Of a stretch of DNA of 64,000 bases, positions 43,718-54,229 are shown in pieces. This DNA comes from Perkinsus olseni (taxonomy: Eukaryota > Perkinsozoa > Perkinsida > Perkinsidae). The number at the start of each line of letters is the position of its first letter. The first letter of the stretch is position 1. The stretch lies in contig JABANP010000116.1 of NCBI GenBank assembly GCA_013115135.1, forward strand, positions 62,001 through 126,000, read 5' to 3'. The notes beneath the pieces were generated by a model. It ran no database searches. It was given only the letters and a program-made list of their open reading frames with translations, and was not told where the DNA came from. A program made the translations under genes and the position numbers.

Positions 43718-44396
43718 TAATCATTGCTACTGGTTATCGGTGATAACTCATCACATTAGATTCCGTACGCACATATGTATCGCTCAAGGCGACTGCGCTG
43801 TGAGTCAAAAAAGTATTCATATTAGACTGTTATGTTATCGAGCCGATTCTGTGAGGGATGATACATGCTGCATCGGCCAAGTTGATCGATTTCCTGTAGC
43901 GCTCGAGGTTTCAGCTAAAAGCATTTGGGCTCGTTCCAAATTTTCCTGTCGTGTTCTGTTAAGTGACGGAGAGCCGCGTAACGATTCATAATTATCAATT
44001 ATCACAACGAATGGTTAGTTAATGAACTATCAGCTACGCCCCCTCCTTTGGCTCAGCACTGCTGGGCGTGTATCGACAGAGCACACAGAGGAAGTGGACA
44101 CAGGCTAGAGCGCTCGAATGGTGCAAAGTGCTCCACAACTGTAGCTACTGATTTTTTCATCCGTTCATCAACTCGTGCTCTCCCTATTATATTACTGATA
44201 CGGTATCCACGAGTTATTGACCGAGAGTCTTGGTCCGAAACTTCATCACATATCATCAAAGCCGGCCGTGTGGGGACACGCGACACAAAAATGCAGCAGT
44301 GGGACAAGATCGGCTCATTTAGTGCGGGCTTATGACTCTGTTCTTTTACACGTGTACTGGTATGAAATTCCCAACGAATTAGAGCTCACCACACTT

Positions 44397-44880
44397 CATC
44401 GGTGGTCTTCCTTTGGGTCCGAGAGTGTTCAACAACGAGGACAATCCATGCCCCTCTGCGAACTTACCTCGGAATCTCGTTAAAGACAAACTCAAGTCCT
44501 ACCTCCACATCGAGGGATTGGGCTGGGAAGGGCGCGAGATTTGAACAGAGTGTGGTGAGTGCTATCGCTTCGATATCTACACTAGCTTCAATTGTGCGGA
44601 AGATGCTTCGATTACTCAATATAAGCCGCTTATCGCACAACCAGATATCTTCTTCTACTGGAGGGACCGGAATTTCACTCTCACCGATCAGCCGTATTCA
44701 AGTCTGGACGCCGAGGCTTTAAAAAAAGGTAGGAACGAAGGGTACTCAACTGGTAGGCGAAGGTCGAACACCATCACACCCCGTAGCCAGAGAGGCTCGG
44801 GCCGCATCCATCATCTTGACGACTTGGTTTTCCTCAACAGAGCAGCTGGTGAGTCGCCTTCCCCCTTGAACTCTTAAGCA
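44397..44880 (+). pseudogene. Unrecognised coding relic with in-frame stop
   Basis: One plus frame reads protein-like text (GPRVFNNEDNPCPSANL, later FDIYTSFNCAEDASITQY and FFYWRDRNFTLTDQPYSS) interrupted by a single TGA at about 44537. Cys and aromatic content suggest a secreted domain. It has no ATG or signal upstream, so it is either one exon or a relic. Bases 43718-44396 show no gene. Confidence 0.35.
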
Positions 44881-45400
44881 TGGGCTCCATGCTTCCCAAG
44901 TCGATCGCTGCCACGGATTTCGCTCACCTGCATTCGGGAGAGACAGCTGCGTACCCGCCGAGACGCGTGAGCTGCGCTGTCGAGTACCCGTTTTCAGTTT
45001 CATCCACTCCCTCCTCATGAAGCGAGCACAACCGAGAATGTGGGTAGGACAGGATTGGGAGCAGACCAGGGCCTGCAAGGCCCGGCCTGGTCAAGAGGCA
45101 GGTTTGCTCCTAACGACTATTACCGGCGCTCAGCATCGAACGCTATCAACCAACAATGCCTTTCGATTTCTGAGAAATCATTTTTTCAATATTGTGCGCC
45201 CTACCATGAACTGTGTTATCTCTCGACCGCTAGATGCCATCTAAGGGTAACTTTGCGTTTAACTACTTCGTCATTGTTACTTCGAAAATGAGCGACGCCC
45301 ATTCCGAACAGAGTAGTTTCAAGCTGTCTAACGAGATCCACGGCCGGTGTCCTCCGCTATACCACACCTTCACCAACACAACAACATCAGCATTGGAAAC

Positions 45401-48400
45401 TCATCCAGGTTTCGAGTGCTCCAACCTTTGTCGTTTCGTCGACTGCCGCCGAGGATCATCTTTTCCGTGCGGAACCGCCTCGACCTCAACCAATACCTGC
45501 AAAAGACAATCAAACAGGAAATGGACCAAGAGAACAGCTCACCTCGCCCGGCAACTCCAACTTCTTCAACTCGAGCATCTTCTCAGCATTGGCATGATTC
45601 AGGCACGCAACGGCGGCCACTTTCGACGCCCCGAAATTCTCCCACCACGCAACCTGAAAAATAGAGAATAGAGCTCCCATGCAGCCAAACGCCGTCAGCT
45701 CACGGCGCTCGATCAACTACCCTTGAGCGAACCAACTGGTACTTTCGAGGCTTGACAAGCCTGGCTTGCTAACTAGCTCATGAATGCTGCTATTGAACTT
45801 CTACACTCTCATCAAAAATCCTATCACATTATTATCGAATTCTTATTTTCTTCGTGACAATTTCGCTGCGAAGTGGAGAGATTCCGATCGCCTTACCTTG
45901 AATGTGGCGCCATAACCCGCCTTGGAGAGGGTCGAGTCCAACCAGCGCTGATTACCCCACTTAGTTTTGTTGAAGACCTCAGAAGAAGATCGGAGCACCA
46001 CAGACTGTCGAAAGTAACTGCGAAAGATTTGTGAAACATAAATGCAAGGAAATTGATTCTTACGGGCAGGATTCATTTTTGTGACCCCCTTTGCACAGGA
46101 GGCATGGTAAACCGGTCGGCTCTTCCGACCGTTCCTTCCGCTTCTCATGACCCGGGTTCAAGTCCTCCCGTCTGTTCTTCTTTTTGGTGCTGATCTCGAG
46201 GGTCCTGTCGAGTACGCGGCTTCTGCTCAGGGCCCTTCCATCGCTCCTGACTCGACCACGCAGCAGCCAGCCCACCACCCTCTGATGGAGCTTCTCCTAC
46301 ACAAACGGAGTATCGAAATAATGAGGGAAGAATCAATAAACGACTCTGAGGACTACTAGAAACCGTCAATGAGCAAACCGAGGTAGATCTTCCCAGCGAA
46401 GTTCGCCGGACACTTCAATTCAACCCCCTGCCGCACTGGACCAGCGCACTCACTGGTTGGCTCGACTCGAACAACCCGATCTTCATTGTAACCGCATCTC
46501 GCCAAAGCCTTCAACAGAATCTCATCTGAGGTAAAAAGCGCTCGCCATTTCGATCGATAAGGAAGATTCATGTACATGCTTCTTCCGTTGGTAGAACGAA
46601 TATGATGCTCTCCTTCCAGCAGCCCCACATTATAGGAATATCCTCCATGAAAGATTTCTCGGATTTGTCGCCAATCAAAACGTCTCTGAAACCCAAGCCA
46701 AAATCCTGTATCACGACCTTTCCGACGCCGACAAAGGTCAACGTAAGATACTCCGAAAAGCGGGAATTATCACAAATCATTCACCAAACCCGTGGGAGAG
46801 AATCGATCAGCAGGGCGAGCGCTTTTCTCCTGAGGCCCTCACAATAATCTCTCTCGAACGCCTTCGAGACTTCCGATTTCATTTTTCGGCGGGTCAATAT
46901 AATTTTCCGGCGGTAATTGCTTGTCGCCACGAAACTCCCGGGTAATGCCCCAGACCTGAAAACGAAGAAAAATTCCAGAGAATGGCGGAGCGAAGCGAAA
47001 AAATACCTCGACATAACAGTAAGGTCTGATACCTCCTCTCAGGCACCGCACTCTTGGCGGAGCGCATCTTTCCCGATCACACCATTGCAGGGCAACCTAC
47101 CAAGAAAATTCTCATTTATTCTGAAATTTCAGTAAAATTTTTCCCAATTTTTTGTAATTTTTCACGGCTTGCAATGTGATCTCCCAATACACCGGAAGCA
47201 CGCCTCATCTCGTTACCGCGTATCCTAGCACAAAGCTGGGTATTTAAAAACATTGTTACACATCAATCTGTATTTTCCCGGAAAAAATCGTAGCGTCGGC
47301 TCCAAAAAACTCCGCAAATTTACGTGAAAAATAATTTCTACAGGATTTAGTAGCCGTTTCGCGCATACATCGCGAAAATAGTAAAACATCAGACAAAACT
47401 GGGTAAATAATTCCGGCTGAAAGAGAGTAAAGTTTTCACCTTCTCTGATGAGTTAAGACTTCCCGCGCTTCTCCCCCGGGCATTCTCCTCGGAGCTCCGC
47501 ATGGCACCCGAGCATCTACAAGCCACAAGATGCGACCGAAAATCTTTCGCGTGCGCAAAGATACTCACCGGCAAAGATACGGTTCTTCAACGCTCAATCG
47601 AGGGAGCTGGGAATCCCTCCTAACCGAATTTTCCACCACTTCGACTCGCCGCCCTCGGAAATTGGGGGGGACTGCGTAATCTTCGGTCAGGGAAAAAATA
47701 GGAGTCAACGGCGACTGCTGCGTGAACGAACTGAAAAACCGAAAAACCATGGAAAATTTTTCGGAAATGAATATCCGAAATTCCGGTATACAGGGTACTC
47801 GAGAGTGGGTATCTTCCTTCCCATGAAACTCACTGTTCAACCTCGGGATCCTTCCACACGCCATACTTGGCAGTAGTGTCAGTGAACCTCTTGCTGAGAT
47901 TCTCGACGTCTTCATCGCTGGAGACAACTTCTGAGCGGAGCTAAGCAATTCACGAATACCGTTTGTCGCACAGCTCATCCTACCATCAAAATTCTCAACT
48001 TCGTCGTCGAGGGTATCGTCGGAGCTCTGCCAGAGTACCTACCGAAAAATGGGTGAAAAATTCCGCCTTCACGCACTGCGAGCTGCAAATTGTGGTGAGC
48101 TCCGATCGCCCCGACGTGAAATTACGACGTCAGCACAAGGGTGTGCATCACAGAGAATGAGCGAAGTCACTCGACCCACGAACGAACAAGATTTCGCAGA
48201 AAAATTTTTGGCGTGGGGAAAAAATTCCAAACATGCATCAACATACATCAATCCTTTCTGACTGCGCGGCCGAAAATTTCCCGAAATTCCCTCGGAATTC
48301 AAAAAACTTCTAAAAAATTTTCTTACGTTGTTCGTGTATATGTTGTCCTCCCCAGCCGGCTCCCCGCGATGGAGTTCGGCCAGATCAACTCCGCGAAAAG

Positions 48401-48420
48401 TTGATCGGAGACTTGAGTCC
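45401..48420 (-). CDS. Intron-rich minus-strand gene, unrecognised
   Basis: Exons supported by GT/AG sites and consistent phases: 47984-48038, 47834-47930 (acidic, KRFTDTTAKYGVWKDPEVEQ), 47625-47729, then 45897-46017 (YFRQSVVLRSSSEVFNKTKW...), 45543-45653 (VAWWENFGASKVAAVACLNH...) and 45401-45496 (ends KRQRLEHSKPG, stop 45401-45403). The last three join in phase. Less certain exons lie near 48330-48420 (before GTAAGAAA), 46840-46970 and 46390-46630 (PYRSKWRALFTSDEILLKAL). Introns are about 40-60 nt at both ends. I do not recognise the protein; it may be more than one gene. Bases 44881-45400 hold nothing else that I can support. Confidence 0.5.
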
Positions 48421-48830
48421 ACCTCGGCCCACGAGAGGTCTGCTGGGGCTTCTTCTGATGACGCGCCTGAAGGGAAAAGAGAAAAGAAAATTGTCAGGAA
48501 TTTTCTTATTCTTCCCCGGTAAACTTTATCGCGCTTTCGCTGATCATTATTCGGATATTCTTCAATCTACTCCCTCGCGTAGGCTCATCAACAAATTGAT
48601 TTCTTCTGCAAAACCCTTTAAGTCGAGAAAGAGAAGAAGAATGGGAGATTCGCTCACCATCCGTCCGCATTGCTTCCCAGTATGCTTGAGTATCCAAGCT
48701 CACATCGTCCGGCGGACTGTCAGTGGTCCATGTCGAGAACCCTGCAAAGAGACGAGCGCGGGAATCGAACCACGGACCTCCTGCATGAGCGTTGAGGAAG
48801 GAGAGATATGGAATTCGATATAAAGAGAAA

Positions 48831-48902
48831 TAACCCCGGCGGGACTTGAACCCGCAACCTTCGGCTCCGGAAACCGACGCGCTTCCATTGCGCCACGAGG
48901 TC
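48831..48902 (-). tRNA. tRNA-Arg(CCG)
   Basis: 72 bases that fold as a full clover-leaf: acceptor GACCTCG/CGGGGTT (with wobbles), D stem GCGC/GCGC, anticodon stem TCGGT/GCCGA, loop TTCCGGA with anticodon CCG, T stem GCGGG/CCCGC with loop TTCAAGT, discriminator A. Identical to 56865-56936. Only short T runs (TTT) follow, so the Pol III terminator is weak. Confidence 0.9.
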
Positions 48903-49630
48903 TACGATAACACCGCGAAAGCGACAACCACCATAATGATTCTTCCATTCAAGTGACCATCTTACGACTATTCGCGATTCCCCCTACCATTATCAACCTT
49001 CCCTTCAACTCCCTCTCGTCGACAACAAGATACTCCGTCTCGGGCGAGCGCTTTTAACGTCACCTGCTGGGCGTAAGCCAGGGCTGAAAGTAACAGCACT
49101 TGACATAATTTCGTGGCGCGCGGGAAACCACTCAATACTTTGGAATCGAGTGCGGCTTAAAGATGTCGCATGTTGTATATAACGCCTAACGCATGTCGTA
49201 TATATTCCAGCTCGACGAGAATCTTTCTTCCCATGATTGACGCTGATCAACCTTGGATTCGTACTCTATTCCTCACGACTACTACCGTTATCAGCTCCCT
49301 TCTTTCCTTCTGTCACTCCCATTTTTATCCCACTTCGGCATCTTCGCAAAGTACCGGAATTTTTCACGAAAACGCTCATCAACTCGGCGACCTTCTCATC
49401 AGGAGGGGTGGGCGGAAGTTTGTCGAGTTGACTCATCGGAGGGAAGGTGGAAAGAATCAAAACATATCTTTCATGAACCCTCGCATCATATATATAATAG
49501 TATCTTCCATAAAACCGTTACATAGGAGTCACTAAGTCGAAACTCGGAGTAACTCATTTCCTCACGGTTAGCAATGTCCTATCGAAGATCTCTTATTATC
49601 ACAGGTGGTGTCGCTGTTGGGTAGTACCCA

Positions 49631-50229
49631 ATGGGTACCGCTGTCCAGTGCTTGCAGTTGGTGATCAAGGGCCGCGGCAACAATTCCTCGGAGATCAGTT
49701 TTGACAGGCGCCATTTGCGAATGGAGCTTGAACTCTGTCAGCAGCAGATGTGAGCTTCAACTTTATGGCCGCTAGTGTTTCCGAGACTTCTGTTTGTGCA
49801 GACGGGCCAAAGCGTTGCTGAGCCCGCTGGTGCTCGGCGAGCGGTGGATCAATCATCGTTCCAAGGAAGCTCTCTGCCAGAAAGAGGACACTGAGAACAC
49901 CGAGGGAAGAGAGGTGAAGTGGAGGAAGTTGAGAAAGATATCGGACCTTGAGCAGAATGACAGATGCTCAGGAGACACAGGTTCATGACTTCTGCTTAAT
50001 CAATCAAGAATCTAAGGCCGCTAGCTACTCCGCTACCGGCAGCGTGTTCTCCAAGAAGTTGGTTACTCGAGCCGCGCGGAGTCATTGGGAAACTCATTGT
50101 CGGCATTATATTTGCTCCGAGGAAACGCTTGCGAAGGCCCAAAAAGTCAATCGATGGTTGGCGAAGAACTCCCATACTAGGAACATATTCGATGAGCGAG
50201 CTTTGCTGGCTATTAAGCAGACCCGATGA
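49631..50229 (+). CDS. Small three-exon gene, unknown
   Basis: Exons 49631-49749, 49802-49913 and 49972-50229 join in perfect phase (2, 0) through introns of 52 nt (GTGAGC...TGTGCAG) and 58 nt (GTGAAG...GCTCAG), giving 162 residues. It starts MGTAVQCLQLVIKGRG and ends DERALLAIKQTR. It is basic, rich in helix-forming residues, with a Cys/His/Trp cluster (HWETHCRHYICSEE). There is no signal peptide or known motif. These two introns carry none of the sequence modules seen in the neighbouring minus-strand genes. The opposite strand is also open over exon 3, but has no comparable splice structure. Confidence 0.65.
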
Positions 50230-51690
50230 TCCCAACTTGATCATCACATTGACCAGCTTTGCATCGTACTAGCGTCAACCTGAGATGCTCGGGCCCCGAG
50301 CCTCGGGGTCTGCTGTGGTGGCATAGCGGCCTCACTATAACTTTTGCTTCAAGACCTGCGAAGAGAACGCAGCCTAAAATACTATTTCGAAATCGATTTT
50401 TCGGAAAATATACGCAAATTTTCCCGATTTTCTTATTTTGCACTCTCGAATTCGTAGTAGACTCTCATCCCTTTCATCATCATACTCCACAACACAAGTC
50501 CCCAGCGGATCCACAACTTTTCCGTCAAATGCCAGCATGCCGGAAAGATACCATCATCACTCAACTTCCTCGGCTGCAGACGACGACTTCGAACTCCTGT
50601 AAAGATATGCCAATCGTACGGATAGGTTATCGGCTTCAACATTAGATACCCGTTTGTAAACTTCATAGTCATATGATGCGCACCGCATTTATGTAACTGC
50701 TGATCGATTTGAATTTTATCACTATTTACACGTATGAAAGTTTGATCAATTCGGATGTAACCACGATAAGCAAGTATGAAACGGCTGATCGATTTGGATA
50801 CTATCACTCTTCCCCACTACGAAACGGCTGAGCGATTTGGATACTATCACTTAGAAAAATCACGAAACGGTTGATCGATTTAGATATTATTACTGCCCTC
50901 CAGACTCTCCTCCTTCCTCTGACCCGTCCTCCTCTTCTTCACTCTCCTCTTCGCTCGAATAATCACTAAAAAATGCAACCGCTCAGAATCGAACCCGGGA
51001 CCAACAGATACAAAAAACTGTCTGATTCATAGATATACATTAATACGGATAGCATGGATTTATATCCAAATCAACAAAACTACTCCCGGCGGAGAAAAAA
51101 TCGCCAAAATTTTCCACTTTTCCGTAAAAAAATCGCTAAAAATACACTTCGGCCCTATCTTTTTAATCCGATAAAACCAAAACTGCGAACGCGGAAAATT
51201 TCACGAATCCGATTCCGATTTCTGCTACCACTGGAGCTAACCATCAACGCAAATCGTGAATTGAACTCCCCTAAGGTTTACGATATTATGTATGCCATAC
51301 AATGCATTGCATTGTATGGTCCTTTATTATGATATTGCATGACTATCTGTATACTGATTGTATTTATACTAATATTATCTTTTTTCATGGATATCTGTTA
51401 ACAATGCGCAGTAATATATATTAAAAGCAAAAAATTTCCAACAAAAAATTGGTTTTTCGGCTTCTAAAATAAAAGCCCAAAGCAGAAAATAGACCTAGAA
51501 TAATCATTGTTGTTGCACCGCGGACTTCATGTGTTCCGCGGCGACACAACATATGCGATCCTTCCGAGTATCTTTACATCCAGCTGTACTTCCCTGCTGT
51601 CGGAGTTACTCCTCATGCTTAAGTTTTTCAACATTTTTGCTTCTCTCAAAAAAAATAATCGTACCACACAAACCCGAACTCCCCCCAGAT
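50230..51690. other. Intergenic or intronic, A/T-rich
   Basis: No clear exon. Contains a three-fold imperfect repeat of TACGAAACGGCTGATCGATTTGGAT-like units (about 50720-50895), a tRNA-3'-half-like stretch on the minus strand (about 50985-51015), and a perfect 12-bp palindrome around T51307 (51295-51319). Confidence 0.5.
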
Positions 51691-51696
51691 ATCACC

Positions 51697-52449
51697 TATA
51701 GTCTTCATCGCTATCATACTCCGAAGATTCCTCCTCCTCCGAAGTCCCTTCCGCTGCCGCTCCGCCGTCCACAGCCTCTCCGCCCGACCCTCGATCACTC
51801 CCCTGTGGCGCTGCACCAGAAAAAAAAATGTCGCGCGCCACGAAATTACCCTCCAGCCTTACAGGTTGCTTCCCCAGCTTCAACTTTAGCAGGCATGTTC
51901 GCCTGAAGCAAAAATGGCAAAAATAATCACTTCGCTCCGCTAAAGGAAAATCAATTATTACCCTCAAAGCCTCCAGTCTTTGCCTACTCAGTTTAGCATC
52001 ACGTCGCAACTAAGGAAACATATCCTCGTAAAAAGCGCTCGCCCGAGTGATCGATTATGCTCCCCACTACCTTTTTCCTGTATCCTGTCGTACAGCCAAA
52101 AGCCGTCCAGGCAAGTAAAATAATTACTACGCCAAAAGCGATGGTCGCCATGCGGGTGAATCTGGGAAAAATCCGGGAAATTTCCGGAAAATTGAGGGAG
52201 AAGGGTATCTTTTCACCTGACAATTGCACGCATCGAGCAAGATTCCTTGAAATTCTTGAGGAATTCGATGACATTGCCGTGAGAGCAATCGGTAGCTACG
52301 TCTATCAGGTTGGCGGCGTCGCGAGACATGAGCATCCTGAGGTTGAGCATGTAAGATACAAAATGGGTTGAACCTACGAGCCAAATTGATCCGGAGGACG
52401 CACGCAGTGCACAAAGTAGGTTGTTAAAAATAAATTTTTTCCCTACCAC
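51697..52449 (-). CDS. Exons of a minus-strand gene with acidic C-terminus
   Basis: The last exon (about 51697-51810) codes an acidic tail ending EEEESSEYDSDEDYR and a TGA. A 39-nt intron (51811-51849) precedes it, starting GTAATTTCGTGGCGCG and ending GGTGCAG. Another exon (about 52216-52400) codes MSRDAANLIDVATDCSHGN, then FLKNFKESCSMRAIV, before GTGAAAAG. Phases of the exons between them are unresolved. It could be the 3' part of the striatin-like gene upstream or a separate gene. Confidence 0.4.
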
Positions 52450-53138
52450 TTCAAATGATGGATAGCAGTTCAGTTATTCCAGCGCATCTTAGGTCCACTA
52501 ACGAAGGATACAGAATAGGTCGATAGAGGAACAACTGGTGAAACGCAGCAACTCAGTTCATACAACGAATCCTAAGTCGACTCATGCTAGATACGAAATA
52601 AGTCAGATTGCAACCCCTTACTGTCCTCCTTCACTCTTCGCTGTGAGCCCCGGCGAGCCAACCATCCTAACATCCCCATCGATCACCGGGGCGAGCGCGG
52701 CGAACTCTAAAACATCCAAGATTTGGCGAAAAGTTGGTATGCACGAATCTTACGCGATCGCACTCCGCTGTTCCTATATTTTGGTAACCTCCAAATGACG
52801 GTGTCGGGCAGGTTGCTCCGCTGTGGTATTAATTCTGACATACGGAAGGTCCCCGGTTCGAATCCCACAACCGACATCTATGAAAATTCATATTTTTTCC
52901 TTCTCTATTTTCCATTCTTTTATATTAGACATTTTCTTCCCGAATAAAACGATTCACAACTAAAAAATTGCCTTTAAAATGCCGCAGCCAGGGATCGAAC
53001 CCACGACCTACCGATGCCTGAATCTTCCATCGACACCGGGTCCCCTCCCACCACATGAGGCTTCCTATCATACCGGACCGGCCTGTCTGCCAACTCAGTA
53101 TTCAACAGACGAACTATCAAAGCACTTCTCCAACCGCC

Positions 53139-53188
53139 CTGAAGCGAAAACAACCAAAAAAATCCGTCACGCGCCACGAAATTATTAC
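53139..53188 (-). other. 50-nt intron starting with the TTTCGTGGCGCG module
   Basis: Begins GTAATAATTTCGTGGCGCG and ends TTTTCGCTTCAG. Another intron with the same start begins at 53777 (GTAATTTCGTGGCGCG), directly after a coding-type exon (53778-53870). Confidence 0.6.
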
Positions 53189-54229
53189 ACACTGGCAAAC
53201 CAACCGGAAATTTTTACCGAATTTTTCGCACGCGTAGCGAAATAAAGGGAAAAAGTGGCCGAATCCTCACCTGTAAAAGACAAGCATCAACCTAAGATAC
53301 GCGCATGCAAATCCCCAGGGCTGATGAGAACAGAAGTCGTTCAACACTGATGGTAGCTTTCTCAAAAGGAGGGGGAAAAACTATTCGTTCTCCGGCGAAA
53401 AAATTTGGGAAAAAATTTGATAGTCAAGAAATCGATCAGCCACTCGATAATTTAGTCCAATAAAAACGAAATTCCGCCCGAAAAAATTCCTCCAAAAAAT
53501 TTTCCCAAAAATTTCGGGAAAATCCGCTTTTTTACCTCGGGGTCGCCAGAAGGACACTCGCCAAGGGCAACGCACTCGCAAGATTTGCTCCACATACAAG
53601 TCGTATCTGACAGGCAATCGAAAGGTCCCCGGATCGATCCCGGCACCCTGCACTTTTACTTCCTTTATTATAACTAACAAATTCATAATTTCCTCGAACA
53701 TGTTCTCTTGTATATTGCGCACAGGAAAGAATCTGAAAAAAATACCACAAAAAAATCGTCACGCGCCACGAAATTACCGAATCGATTCCCAGGCGACTTC
53801 GAGCATCCACGTGTCCGGCCGTCTCCGGGCAGACACCACCGACCTCCGCTTCTTCGAAATCTGAAAAAATCGGAATTTTCCCGAAATTTTCCGGAAAAAA
53901 AATTTACCTCCAACTCGGAGACTGACCGCTGTCGCCACGAATATGACGACGAGTCGCTTCATACGAAAAGGTAATGGCTGTTGAGGAAACGCAAGATTCC
54001 AAGATTCCAAGATAGCCCACTACCACACCGCGTTGAGGAAACGCAAGATTGCAAGATTTCCCATGGCAACCAATTAAACACTCGCGATGAGCCATGAAAC
54101 TGTATTACCCCACATTTGGTATCTGGAAGCGTCACTGCGCCACGAAATTAAATAACCTAACACCACTACAGCGTTGAGGAATTGTAAGATTGAGCAAGAG
54201 AGCAAGATTCTCACTGTGATCATATCTTG

